Of a stretch of 64,000 nucleotides of DNA, positions 10,185 to 21,331 are shown piece by piece. How positions within the stretch are numbered: position 1 is the stretch's first letter; every line of letters begins with the position of its first letter. The notes below the pieces were generated by a model. That model was not told the DNA's origin and ran no database searches. It saw only the letters and a list, made by a program, of their open reading frames with translations. Position numbers and translations under genes: made by a program. The stretch is from Cyanophora paradoxa (taxonomy: Eukaryota > Glaucocystophyceae > Cyanophorales > Cyanophoraceae). The stretch spans positions 186,001-250,000 of the forward strand of contig QPMI01000062.1 of the NCBI GenBank assembly GCA_004431415.1, given 5' to 3'.

Positions 10185-12822
10185 CTAGGGGGTCAGGCCT
10201 ACAGCTAGCCTGCGCCCTAGGGGGCCCTGGCGAGGCGATCGCCGCCAGGGGGACGTCGACGGCGCCCGAGCCTGCCGGGGGCCCCGCCCCAGCGGCAGTC
10301 GGTCCCCCCGGGGGCTGCAGCTCCTCCGCCGGCGCCGGCTGCCGCGTGGCTCAGATGGAGCGCGGTGCGGGGGCGGGGAACGGGGGCGGGCGGGGCGTAC
10401 GGAGACCGGGGCGGCGGCCTCGGGGAAGCGGGCGAGGCGCGCGAGGAGGCACGCCGCCAGCACCAGCCCTGCGCGCCGCCGCCTCAGCCCGACACGTGGG
10501 GCGAGGGAGCCGAGGGAGAGGGAGGGGCGGGCCGGCGTAGGCGAGGAGGGCGTCGGGGAGGGCGAGGGCGGGGGACTCGAAGAGCAGCGCCAGCAGCGCC
10601 GCCCCGAAGCTCCCCGCCGCCCCCACCAGGCCCCCCGCCGCCCCGCCCCGCCCCTCCCCGAACCTGCGTGCAGGTCAGACGCCGCGCGGGGTGCGGGCGG
10701 GGCGGGGCGGGGCGCGCAGGGGGATGATGCTATAGTTGCAGCCGCCGGAGCCGTGGTAGCAGACGGAGAGGAGCACCGCGAAGCACGCCGCCGCCTCCTG
10801 CGGGGCGCCTCCGCGGCAGGCACGGCGCGGGGCGGGGCGGAGGTGGGCGGACGATGGAGGGGGCGCGGGAGAGGGCGAGGAGGGAGGCCGCCGTGCCGAG
10901 CGTGTACCCCAGCAGGGCCGCTACCCGGCCCCGAGCCCCGAACCTGCGCCGGCGGTGCACGTGGGCGAGGGGCCGGGCGGAGGGCGGATGCAGAGGGAGA
11001 GAGAGGAGGGCACCGGCGGCCGGCGAGATCTCCGAGCTTGCCGCCGAGGGGCCGGGCCCAGAGGATCTGGGCCTGCCCCGCGAAGGCCAGCAGGCCGGCC
11101 AGCCGCACGTCCGCCCCGAAGCGCCGCCCGTACAGCTTCGGCATCGTCGCGTTCTGCCCCCGCCGTGCCCCTGGTGAGAGGGAAGGGGGGAAGGGACGGA
11201 GGGGGGTACGGGGACCATGGAGATGCCGGTGCCGGCGGCGGTGACGTAGAGCCCCGCGAGGGCCCACAGGCGCCGGTCCCGCAGCAGCGCCGCCCTCGAC
11301 GCCCCGCGCCCCCCCGCCCCCGCCTTCGCCCGGCCCGGCCCAACCCCGGCGGTGCTCACGCCGGTGGCCCCCGCCCTCACGGCGTGTCCCTTCGGAAGGT
11401 CCTGCGAAGGGGGGGGGTACGGGTTACAGGGGGGGTGGTAGACGGAGGGGATGCGGGGCGGGCGAGCCTGGGTGCAGGAGAGGAGGAGGCAGGCGGCGAG
11501 GAGGGCGAGGGCGGCGGGGAAGGCCACCGCCACGCGCCACGCGCGCTTTAGCGGCTGCGCGGCGGCGTCGACGTCGGCGGGGGCCCAGGCCCGGCGCCGG
11601 GCCCCGATGGGAGGGCGCACGAGGCCGGAGAGGGCGGAGGCGAGGTGCGCGATCTGCGGCATCACCAGCGCCGCCGCCGCTGCCGCCGGGTCAGCGGGGC
11701 GGGGCGGCTGCGGGGGCCGGGCGGGGGCGCGGGGACCGGCGCCGGTGCCGCCGACGCCGCCGGCGAGGCCGTTGGCCTGTCCGACGACGCCGCGCCCGAA
11801 GAAGGCCGACGTGTGCGCCAGGCCGCACGTGAAGGAGCCCCCGAGCCACGAGGTCAGGAACCTGCGGGGAGGTCAGGCCGGGGCGGAGCGGGGTCTGGGG
11901 CGGGGCGGGGCGGGGCGGGGCGGGCCGGCAGAGGACGAAGGACTCTGTGGAGGAGGCGGCGCCGACGAGGGCGACGGGGAGGGCGCAGGCGAGGAGCAGC
12001 GCGGCGTGCACGCGGCGCGGCCCGAGGCGGTCCGTCGCCGAGCCGAGGAGGAGGCTCCCCAGCGCTGCCCCGAGGATGCCCAGCGAGTCGGCGAGGCCGC
12101 GCACCGAGGGCGGCACGCCCACGTCCTCGTAAGCCAGGCTCAGCAGCGGCGAGAGCGAGAACCTGGCCCCGGAGCCGCCGCGTCAGGCGTCAGGTGAACC
12201 CCGGATCCGCAGGCCTGTAGGGCGCGCGGGGGGCGGGGCGGGCGAACCATGCGAACTGGCCACAGAATATGGCGAAGCACTCGACGTAGAAGACGCGCAT
12301 GTACGGGTCCAGGGGGGAGGCGAAGCGCAGCCGCCCCGCCTTGCCCTCCGCGTCCACCGGCACCGACCCCCGCCACGACGCCGTCCGCCGCAGCGGCACC
12401 CGCGCTGCAGCGCGGCACCCGTCTCCGACCCCGGGCCCGCGTGCCGCGGCCGCTGGCGCTGGCGCTGGCGCAGGCTCCGCGGCCGTCGGCAGCTTGGGCG
12501 TCCACGGGTGCTTCGAACGCGCAGAGGGCGGCAGCTGCAGCGGCTCCAGGCGGGGGGCGGCGCTCGAGGTCGAGCTGCTGCAGCTGGGCGCGGGCGCCAG
12601 GCTCGGGCTCGAGAGGCACGACGGGGCCCTCCCCAGGCTGGACGCCGGGCTGTCCGGCGCCTCATTCGTCTCAAAGAGACCTGAGAAAGCGACGATGACC
12701 GCCGGCGGCTGCCGGCCTCCCGGCGACGGGGTTGCGGTCAGGTTCCCGCCGACGTCGGAAGGCCCGTCCCGTTCGGCCGGTTCGGCCCGTCCGTCGGAAG
12801 GCCCGGTTCTGCGTGTCTCCAT
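10185..12822 (-). CDS. NRT2-type nitrate/nitrite transporter (MFS)
   Basis: Major-facilitator nitrate transporter of the NRT2/NarK (NNP) type, plasma membrane. ATG at 12820-12822. A Ser/Pro/Ala-rich, probably disordered N-terminal region of about 160-170 residues precedes the transmembrane part, which begins FAIFCGQFAW; splicing the GTTCGCCC donor gives FAWFSLSPLLSL, the usual first NRT2 helix. Other landmarks: SVRGLADSLGILGAALGSLL, the MFS loop GSATDRLGPRR, a GANGLAGGVGGTGAG-like Gly-rich nitrate-signature region, the second-half entry KLYGRRFGADVRLAGLLAFA with ARPLGGKLGD, then GGCNYSIIPL and GLVGAAGSFGAAL, matching the second Gly-rich NRT2 motif. The C-terminal exon is uncertain: the stop may be at 10185 or about 30 bp further upstream in the gene. 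I see no NAR2-like partner nearby. Confidence 0.75.
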
Positions 12823-13158
12823 GGTTGCGCGTACGCGTCGATGCGGCCGATCACCCGTTACGCTTCTGGTCACCGGCCGCGGCAGCAATTGCAAGCCGCG
12901 GAGCTTAGGTTCGGGCCGGGCTCTGGCGCATCCCTCGGGACTTCTGCTACTGTACTGGTGATTTCGTACCGTGTGAGTGCTGTGCAAGTATATGCCAAAC
13001 AGCTTCGCGCTGCGAAGCGCTCTGCATGCGGGGTACCGGGTGGAATTCCCTCGAAATCCGGCTCGGAATTCAACTCGGAAATTCCGCCTGGGCATGCAGA
13101 GCGAAGCTTGAAATGCAGGTACGGTGGGGGGCGCGGGGCACAGGAGGCGGGGCGGGCG
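12823..13158. other. Intergenic, head-to-tail
   Basis: Upstream region of the nitrate transporter and 3' flank of the rhomboid gene. It contains an AT-richer patch with several gaattc/ggaatt words bracketed by gcatgc (13023-13098). A nitrogen-responsive promoter would lie here, but I recognise no specific site. Confidence 0.4.
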
Positions 13159-14353
13159 CTAGACGATGGTGGAGGAGGGCGGCTCGGGGCCGGCCTGGGG
13201 GTTGCGGATGAGGACGCCCCCCTCGATGATGGCGGCGGGGCGGGCGGAGGGGGCGCCCCCCGAGAGGAGCTCGATGCCGGAGAGCCAGGGCGGGTTGGCG
13301 GTGACCTTGAGGGACCCCAGGCAGACGATCCCCGCCCACAGCGCGCACTGCGAGCCGCCGCCGCTCAGGCGCCGGGAGGGGCGGGAGGGGCCGGGGCGGA
13401 CGGACGTTGAGGGACCAGTAGTAGGGGAGGAGCCAGTCGAAGGCGCCCCAGCCGACGAGGAAGCCGACGAGGATGCCGGCGAGGTGGCCGATGAAGGAGG
13501 CCTGGGGGACGATGATGGAGGTGAAGATGAGGGAGGAGAAGGGCGCGAAGGAGACGGGCAGGTTCAGGTAGCCGAAGAACGACAGCGAGCCCGTCGGGTT
13601 CAGCACCGCCGCCACCGTCTGCCGCGGAAGGCTCCGCCGTGGGCGGGGGGCGGGGGGCGGGGGGAGGGGCGGGGCGGGGGGCACCATCCAGCCGAAGACG
13701 ACGGCAGAGTAGCCGACGGCGAAGACGCGGAGGTAGCGCGTCTGCCCGAAGGTCACGACCAGCACGTGGTACACCAGCAGCGTCACCAGGCTCGACCCGA
13801 AGAGCAGCGCCAGGCTGCCCCCCCGCGCGCCATCGCTCAGTTAGCTGCCGCGGCGCCCGGCGGGGCCTGGTCCCGGCCCGGGGCGCGCGGCGGCTCGCCT
13901 GAAGACGAGGTACGCGTAGAATCCGTAGTACTGCTCCACAAACCCCAGCGACCAGATGGAGGACATGTTGAAGACCTGCCCCGCCCGTCGGCCGCGGCGC
14001 GCCGAGCGCCCGCGCCGCTCGAGCAAGCGCACGAGATGCAAGAAGCTGATGTGCGTCATCGCGGACGAGACCATCCGCCACCAGTGGCCCTGCAGGATGC
14101 CTGCGTGGCCGCGCGTGAGCACCGGGCCGGCGCTTTGCTGCGTCCGGGACGTATGCACGTTCGTAGTTCAGCCCCGCGTGGTCGTAGTCCTGCCGGTACA
14201 ATCAGCGCCTGGGATCGGACGCGCAAGCGGCGGGTCGGGCACCAGTCCACATGTTCGGCCCCACAGCCAGATCCCGCTACATGCCGCGACTACCAGTGTG
14301 GTTGCTGGCCGTCCGAACATCTCGTAGATGATCCCATTCGTCCCCGTCCCCAT
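13159..14353 (-). CDS. Rhomboid-family intramembrane serine protease
   Basis: Polytopic membrane protease. ATG at 14351-14353, first exon [19 protein letters not shown] followed by a hydrophobic helix. The rhomboid core reads [17 protein letters not shown], then [10 protein letters not shown], a helix [12 protein letters not shown], the catalytic-serine segment [12 protein letters not shown] (about 13679-13715, GxS) and the catalytic-histidine segment [16 protein letters not shown] (about 13440-13490). Both catalytic residues are present, so it is probably active rather than an iRhom or derlin. The last exon ends PPSSTIV with stop TAG at 13159. Exons are separated by short GC-rich introns. 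The HxxxN element upstream of the first core helix is compatible with RHBDL4/RHBDD-like rhomboids; the exact subfamily is uncertain. Confidence 0.8.
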
Positions 14354-14668
14354 TGTTCGCGGGCGCGACCCGCGCGGCCTCGGCTAAGCTCGCTGTCGGT
14401 CGGAAGGCTCGCAGCGGCTTCGCGGTGTTGAGTTCAGTCAAATGCGCTGAATGCTAGCTAGACCGTCCGGCTGGATGAAGGCGAAATGCTGGCAGGGGGG
14501 ATACGCGTTGTTTGGCGGCTTGCACTGATCGGGCATATGCATGCAGCCGGCGCCAGGCTGGAATAAGTACCGATCGGGTAAAGACCGTGACACTTCGACG
14601 TGATATATTACATGCACCGCAACTCGTTCCGAGTCGCACAGCTAAAGCGCGCGAAGCGCGCGGCCGCG
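14354..14668. other. Intergenic, head-to-tail
   Basis: Upstream of the rhomboid gene and downstream of the thiamin pyrophosphokinase stop. AT-richer than its flanks, with no exon or RNA gene recognised. Confidence 0.4.
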
Positions 14669-16152
14669 CTACCCTCGCAGCGGCGCCGGAGCCGCGCGCA
14701 CATGCGGGGATTGGAGGCAAGGGCGCAACGCCGGCTTCGAGGATGAGAGCGAGGGGCGGGCGGGGGCGGGCGGGGGCGGGCGCCGCGGGCCGGCGCCGGG
14801 CTCAGGCGGGGAGGGGCGGCGGGCGGCGGTCCAGAGGACGGGGGCGTCGCAGGCGACGCGGACGGAGGGCGCCACGATGGCGTTCGACGAGGAGAGGAAA
14901 CTCCCCATCTCCAGCGGCTTCGACGCGTCTGCCGCCCCGTCACCCCGGCGCCGGGCGGGCCGGGCGGGCCGGGCGGGGGGCGCGGGGGGCGCAACGCAGG
15001 TCCCACTGGAGCCCCGAGGTCGTCACGTGCGCGACGCCGCCGAGCGCCGCGATGCCTGCGGGGCCCTCTCTCACGGCCCCGCCCCGGCCCGGGCGCGGGC
15101 GCGGGCGGGGCGCGGGGGCGGCGGGCACCGCAGCGGGGCCCCTCGGCGTCGGGGCGGATGGGGAGGACGTGGTCGCCCGCCGGGAGGATCGCCGCCACCG
15201 AGCGCTCCCCAGCAGCGCCACCCGCACCCGGCCCCCGCTCCCCTCTGCGCCGCGCGACCGATCCGGGGGCCGCCGGGGCGCGCGCGCGGGCGCGGGGCGG
15301 CGGGGGCGCACGGACGAGGGCCTGGACGTCGCCGAGGACGCTGAGCTCGTGGTCGAAGCGGGACTCGAGCGCCCCCAGCACCACGCAGAAGATCCGCTCC
15401 TGCAGGCGGCCGCGTCGGGCGGCTCCGGGGCGGGGCGGGGCGGGGCGGGGCGACTGGGGGCGCGGGCACCTCGCTGGTGCCCGTCTCGTGGAGCCAGTGC
15501 TTGACGAGGGCCGTCATCTTCTGGAACGAGGTCGTGTCCTTGTTCTGCGGCGGCGATCGGCCTCCCGGCGCCGGGACGCATCCGCACGATGACGGCACCT
15601 GGTCCTCGACGATGGGGACCTCCTGCTCGCGGTAGAAGCGAGCGACCTCGGGCCGGATCAGCTCGTGGTCGCCCTTGATGTACGTAGGCAGGTGGCTGCG
15701 CAACAGGGACGAGCGGCCACTTGCAAAGAGCTCGTGGCCGCGAAGTACGTGGCTGGGCGCAGGCACCGGCGGCGCTCCTCATCGTTTGCGAGCGTGTCGT
15801 AGAGGCGGTTCGCCGCGCACCTGCGAGCGTCCATTCAAAACGAGGCGCACCTTCAATCGACACCAGATTCAAAGTGTGCGCAGACGTTGCGCGCCGCGTG
15901 CGCGCAGAGCGATGCGCCACGGCAGGCGAACCCTTCGACGGCAAAGAAATGAGCGCGCGAAATGAGCTCGCGGAATCCGGAGGGGAAATCGCCGTTCAGG
16001 AGCACCACCACGAGTTGCTGCGCGAGTGGGCGTCAGGCGAGAGGCAAACTCGAGCCGCGGCGCACAGATGTGCGAACCTCGGGCTTCCCGTCGGACAGCA
16101 GGGGAGTGCGTAGTTCCGTCAGGTAGGAGAAGACGTCGCCGGCGCGCGCCAT
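14669..16152 (-). CDS. Thiamin pyrophosphokinase
   Basis: Converts thiamin plus ATP to thiamin diphosphate. ATG at 16150-16152; splicing gives MARAGDVFSYLTELRTPLL, QLVVVLLNGDFPSGF, ANRLYDTLANDEERRR, HLPTYIKGDHELIRPEVARF, YREQEVPIVED, DTTSFQKMTALVKHW, FCVVLGALESRFDHELSVL, SVAAILPAGDHVLPI, GIAALGGVAHVTTSGLQWDL and PLEMGSFLSSSNAIVAP ... DAPVLWTA. The order matches eukaryotic TPKs: N-terminal catalytic domain with a GD.(D/E)S/L.RPEV motif and a DxTxFxK motif, then the thiamin-binding domain with TTSGLQW and the SN loop. The usual GDFDS reads GDHEL here, a departure worth noting. The C-terminal tail beyond LWTA is Pro-rich and may be mis-spliced. About seven introns, several with a 5' CCCCG-rich start. 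Confidence 0.75.
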
Positions 16153-16487
16153 CGCTCGTTTCGGATTGGCGAATTTGAGGAGCGCGAATTCTGTACTCGT
16201 CCGCAGATAGATCCCCCAGTGAGGACTTGCGCGAAATTGAATCCCCGGGGGGACATTCGCTGATGTTCCCGGGGCCGAGCCGGGGCTTCATGGCTCGCAA
16301 AACCAGCAAAACCAGTTCAAACAAATTCTAATCATTGAATGACTAAAAATGCGTTACTAATATAAGCTAGAAATGCGTTACTAAGCTAGAAAAAGTGACG
16401 AAAGAAGCGAGCTGCATGCGAGCTGGCATCGTGTGCAGACGAGCATGCGCAGGCCGGCGGGGCCGGCGGGGGCGGCGGGCCAGGGGC
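16153..16487. repeat. AT-rich intergenic island with a short direct repeat
   Basis: One of the most AT-rich stretches in the window, between the TPK start and the TPS-like stop. The word aaatgcgttactaa followed by (tata)agctag occurs twice in tandem, at 16347-16370 and 16371-16389. No gene seen. Confidence 0.5.
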
Positions 16488-19400
16488 CTACTCCTCGGGG
16501 AAGGGCCGGCCGGCGAGGGCGGCGAGGAGGGCGGGGACGTCGGCCCGCTCGAGGCGCGCCGTCGCCCCGTGGCGCCCCGCCTGCTTCAGCCCCACCCCCA
16601 GCACCGCCCTGCCCACGCCCGGGGCCCGTCAGGGGGCCACCAGGCGGGGCGGGGCGGGGCGGGGCGGACGTGAGGGCGGGGACGCAGGGGAGCGGGGGCG
16701 TGAGGGGTCGTGCGGGGCCGGCGTCCCGCCGGCCCGGGCGAGGGCGCCTCCGCCCACCCGCACCGCTCCAGCTCCGGGTAGCTCTGATACGGCCGTCGGG
16801 CGGGGCGGGGCGGGGAGGCCAGCGAGCTCGAGGCGCCGCGGCCGGCGGGGGCGAGGGCAGCGCACCACGAGCTCCTCGGGGTCGACCTCGGAGGGGGGCG
16901 GGGCCCCGCGGCGGCGGCGGCGGCCCCGCCGGGGGGCGGGGTTGAGGGCGAGGGCCGCGACGGCGGCTTCGAGGGCGGCGGGCGGGGCGGGGCCCCGCGA
17001 GCCCCCCGCGTCGGGGCTCGTCAGCGAGGCGGCGCCCTCCGCCGAGTCGGCGCTCCGCTCGCGGCCGACGACGGCGGCGGCGGGGGCGCGGGGGTGGCCA
17101 TGGCCGGCGGCCTGCGAGGCGGCGGCGCCGGCCAGGCAGGCGAAGAGATCGCCCTCGCCGGCCCCGAGGCACACGACGACGTCCACAGGCGGCCCCCCGC
17201 ACCTGCCGCCCACCGCTGAGCGGGGCGCGGCGGGCATGGGGCGGGGCAAAGCTGCGGGGGTCACCGGAGGCCGCAGAGCTCGCCGAGGAGGTGCCGCACG
17301 AGCGCGCCGTGCCGCAGCGCCCGCGGCCGCAGCTCCAGCGACCGCTCCGTCCGCAGCTGCGCGCCGCCCGGCGGAGCTCAGGGCGAGCAGGCCGGAGGGG
17401 GGCGGGAGGGACGGACGAGCTCGCAGGGCCCGACGGCGAGGGACTCGACGAGGGCGGCCTGCACGCGCCCCGCCTGCCAGAAGGCGAGGCCGGCGTCGGG
17501 GGCGCCTCCGAAGTGCCACGAGACCGAGTAGCGCCCCCGCCGGATGTGCGAGCCCGGCACCGCCCCCGAGGCCGCCTGCACGTGCCCCAGCACCGACTCG
17601 TGCAGGTCCGCCCCCGGCGGCTCGCACAGCCGCCGCCACTCCCGCTCGCCCCTGCACCGTGCGCCCGTAAGCGAGCGCGGGGCGGACGGGCGGGCGAGCG
17701 GGCGCGCGCACCCGTCCGGGGGCGGCCAGGAGAATTCGGCGCCGGTCTCGGCGGCGAGGCCGATGCCGGGGACGGACTCAAAAGCCGCCTCGACCTCGGC
17801 GCGGGGCCGCCGCGAGACGGCGACGACGGCGCTCGCCGGGCCCCGCGCCCCCGCGCACAGCGCGGCCAGCGAGGCCGCCACGCCCCGCCCGGGCGCCCGC
17901 AGCGGCCCCGCCTCCTCCTCCCTGCCCCCGCCCCGTGAGACGAGCCGAGGTCGAGGGCGGGCCGGCGCTGGGCGGGGCGGACGCGAGGCCGAGGCCGCGG
18001 TCCGCGTCGATCACGAGGAGGCGGCCGCGCGCCCCCTGCGCCCCCGCGAGTCGGCCAAGGGCGGGCGGGGGCGGCGCGGGAGGGCGCACGGGGTCGCGGT
18101 AGGCGGCGGCGAGCTCGTCGATGGCGACGGGCGGCAGCGGGCGCTCGGCCGCCGCCCGCGCCGCCCGGTTCGCGTCCGAGGCGGCCCGCAGCTGCCCCAG
18201 CAGCGCCCGCCGCCACGCCCCCGCCGTGTGCTGCCGCCCCCGCCTGAGCGGCAGGGCTGGAGCGGGGCGGGGCGGGGCCGGGGCGGACGGCGGCGACGTA
18301 GCGGGCGGAGGCGTCGGCGCGGGCGCGGCGCTCGTGGTCGGGCATGGCGAGGGCGCGCTCGAGGGCGGCGCAGACCATCGGGACGTCCCACGGGTTCACC
18401 CGCAGCGCCTCCGACAGCAGCTTCGCCGCCCCCGCTGCCCGGCGAGGCGGCGCCGCTCGAGGCGAGGCACGGAGGGCGCGGGCGGGGCGGGGCGGGCGGA
18501 CCGAACTCGGAGAGGACGAGGACGCCGGCGCCGCCGCCGGCGTGCGCGGCGGCGAACTCGAGGGCGAGGAGGCCCAGGCCGTCCCGCACGGGCGTCGCCA
18601 GGCAGACGTCGGCGGCCGCCAGCAGCGCCACCAGCTCCCCGAACTCCGCCGGCGCCGCCGCGTGGTGCACCGGCCGCCACACCAGCGTCCCGTACCTGCA
18701 AGGGGGGAGCGCGCTCGGCCAGGGGCGGGGCGCGGGGCGAGGCGCGCGCGGCTTGAGGCTCGCCTGGCGTTGATGTCGGCGATGCGGCCGTGGACCTGCG
18801 CGTGGCGGGGTTAGGCGGAGGCGGGGCGGAGGCGGGGGGTACCAGCGCGCCTCGGCCTTCATCTCGGAGTGGCCAGGACCGCCCAGGAGCGAGGGCCGCA
18901 GCACCTGCAGCAGCGTCACCTGCCCGGGCGTGAGATGAGCCGCCGGGGCGCGAGGGGCGGGGCGGGCGGGGCGGGGCGGGCGGGCCCGCTCGCGGAGGTC
19001 GGGGCGCTCGCGGAGGAGGCGCTCGAAGGCGGAGAGCTTGAGGAGGAGGCCGGCCTGCGGGTCCAGGCGGTCGACGCCCACCACCAGCGCCCGCCCCGCC
19101 TCCTGCCCCCGCACCGCCGCCACCCGCTCCCGCACCTGCCGCCCCCGCCCCGCCGCTCGCGCGAGGAGCCGCCGCGCGGCGGGCGGGCGGGGGGCGGGGC
19201 GGCGCGCGGCGGGGGAGGCGAGGGCGCGCTGGATGTGGTCCGGGCGGATCCCCATCGGCTCGGCCGAGACCTGCCGGCGGGGCCGTCGGCGCCGCGCGGG
19301 GCCGGGGGCACGGCGGCGGACGGGCCTGCGCGGTGTGCGCCTCGTCCACCTCGACGCCGTGCGGCCCCGAGGCGACCCCTGCGCCCCGCCCGGTGAGGCG

Positions 19401-20905
19401 CGCCGGGGGGCGCCGGACGGGGCGGGGGCGCGGGGCGGGCCGAGGGCGATGGAGGCGGCGGCGGCGAAGTGGCGGCAGTACTCCGCGTCCTGGAAGGCCA
19501 CCTGGTCCGCGTGGCACTGCCCCCGCGTCAGCGCCGGCGGCCGGGGGCGGCGCGGGCGGGGCGGGCGGGGCGGGCCATGGCGTGGAGGACGGCGGCGCGG
19601 GCGGGGAAGGCGTGGAAGAGCTGCGGTGCGGCGGTGAGGCGGGGCGGGCCGGCGCGGCCCCGGGCCCCGGGCCCCGGAGGCGCCTCGGGGTCGGGCCAGG
19701 GGGTGTGGACGAAGAGGCCGACGGGGGCGCCCCGGGGCAGCAGCCGCCGCAGGTACATCGGCGCCAGCAGCAGGTGGTAGTCGTGCACTGCCGGGCAGCA
19801 CGAGGGACTTCAGCGAAGACAGCGAGCCGACAGGAGGCGGAGGGGCGGGCCCCAGAGGCAGTCGCCCTCGCGGTAGATCTTGGCGGCGACCTCCGCGGCG
19901 AGGCGGTTGACCGCCTGGTAGGCCTCCCAGTGGGCCCGCTCGAAGCGGGGCACGCCCCAGTGGGCCCCCGGGCCGGCGTAGTGCAGCAGCGGCCAGAGCG
20001 CGCCGCTGCAGAAGCCGTCGTAGTAGTCCCGCGCCGTCCGCTCGTTGAGGAAGAGCGGCACGCAGGAGCACTGCAGCCGGCGGCGCTGATCAGCTGCGCG
20101 CGAAACGGAGGCGCGGCGCGCGGCGGGCAGCGGGAGGGCGGGCCTCGGAGATGAGCATCTCGCGGAGGGCCTCCTGCTCGGGGGCGGGGACGTGCAGCGG
20201 GCCCGTCCACCCGACGAAGACGACGGGGAGGCTCTTCGAGAGGCCCGAGAGCGCCATCGAGAGGTCCCGGTTCAGCTGCGCGAAGGGGCGCCGCGGCGGC
20301 GCGTCGGCTGGCGCCGGCCGGTTTCCGAAAGAACGACGGGCGCACCGCCATCTCAGCGCGCCACGAGTTCGTGATGGAGTCCTGCGCGCGGCCGCGTCGG
20401 GCCGGGCGGCGGCGCGAGCGCGCGCGTGCGAAGCGGCGACCGCGGCGCCAAGGGGTGGCCGCACCATGGATACGTTCACAGGAATGCGGTTGGAGAGCAC
20501 GATGACGCGCCGGAAGGGAATCTTCTCGCGGCCCGCGGCTGCCTCGCTCGCGCTGGAGGCGGCCTGCTCGGGCGCCCGCGGCGCCCTGCCGTGCTCCTTC
20601 TGCTCGATGATCTGCCGCTGCACGGACTTGATCTGTCGCATGAGCTCCCGCTCCATCTGCGATGCTGGCATCCAGCCGGCGCCCTCCGCTGACGAGCGCC
20701 TCGAGGGAAGCGCCTGTGATCCTGCGAGCCGAAGGGACGCGCCCAGACGAAGGTCAGATGCGCTTCCAGAGCGAGGCAGGGGCGGGAAGCGACAAGCACC
20801 GAGATCCAGGGAGGAAGGGCGGCGCCCCATGAGCGACGCGCGCCGGGTCGGGGTGCTCGGCAAGCTGTCCGTGCCGAGGCTGATCGAGGAGCGCGACGAA
20901 CGCAT
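16488..20905 (-). CDS. Trehalose-6-phosphate synthase/phosphatase-like protein, active sites degenerate
   Basis: Two-domain protein: a GT20 trehalose-6-phosphate synthase domain followed by a HAD-type phosphatase-like domain. ATG at 20905. After a Ser/Arg-rich leader and a short coiled coil come VIVLSNRIPVNVS, DGFCSGALWPLLHY, MHDYHLLLAPMYLRRLLP, VGLFVHTPWP, GVDRLDPQAGLLLKLSAFE (19022-19080), RYGTLVWRPVHH and RDGLGLLALEF. The phosphatase part has VIDADRGLGLA (about 18000) and VVCLGAGEGDLFACL (about 17140-17180). Key residues differ: the nucleotide-binding Lys of the usual DxxKG is Ala (codon 19052-19054), HAD motif I is DADRG rather than DYDGT, and the GDD..DE motif is replaced by GAGEGD. It is therefore likely a regulatory, class-II-like TPS rather than an enzyme (inference). 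More than 15 short introns; stop TAG at 16488. Confidence 0.75.
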
Positions 20906-21331
20906 CGGGCTCGAACTGCAAGACGGCGAGTAAAGCGACGCGAATACATGCAGGCCGCAGCAGCCGGAGCGGCGCTCAAGCGCTGAACCCAGTCGAACGC
21001 GTACAACCGTCGAGCGCGCCCCGCGCATCGTTAAGCGGTTGAAGAAAGCAGTCTAGAATCGCGGGAAGCCGCTGTATCGAGCGCGCAGGGCGGGGCAGCG
21101 GATCTATGGCACAGCGCCGCCCGAAGCAGCACGAAGGGCCTGACGCACGGCCCGCTTGTCGTTTCCGGTGGCATTGTGAACGCAGCAAGGCGGCTCGGCC
21201 TCGGGGAAGCCGGAAAGTCGCCTTCCGAGGCCATCTTTCGTCTGGCCAGGGGTACCGAAGCTTAACGCAGCGCTGCGGAGCTCAGGCGCCCGTGACTGAT
21301 CGGTACAGTGACAAGCATCATCAGCAGTCAA
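20906..21331. promoter_or_regulatory. Divergent promoter region
   Basis: 426 bp between the starts of the TPS-like gene (-) and the D-serine dehydratase-like gene (+). It may also hold 5' UTR exons: a pyrimidine-rich stretch ending in tcttgcag lies just upstream of the TPS-like ATG on the minus strand. No specific site recognised. Confidence 0.4.

Noticed and set aside
12180-12245. GC donor for the first NRT2 core intron
   Set aside because: A GT donor (GTTCGCCC) yields FAWFSLSPL, matching the conserved first helix, so no GC donor is needed here.
10185-20905. Four same-strand genes as a bacterial-style operon
   Set aside because: Each gene has many introns and 300-bp gaps, and the functions are unrelated; eukaryotic head-to-tail genes explain it.
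21308-21331. Upstream start at 21308 for the D-serine dehydratase-like gene
   Set aside because: That codon is GTG, not a normal eukaryotic start. The first ATG in frame is 21332 and fits the family N-terminus.
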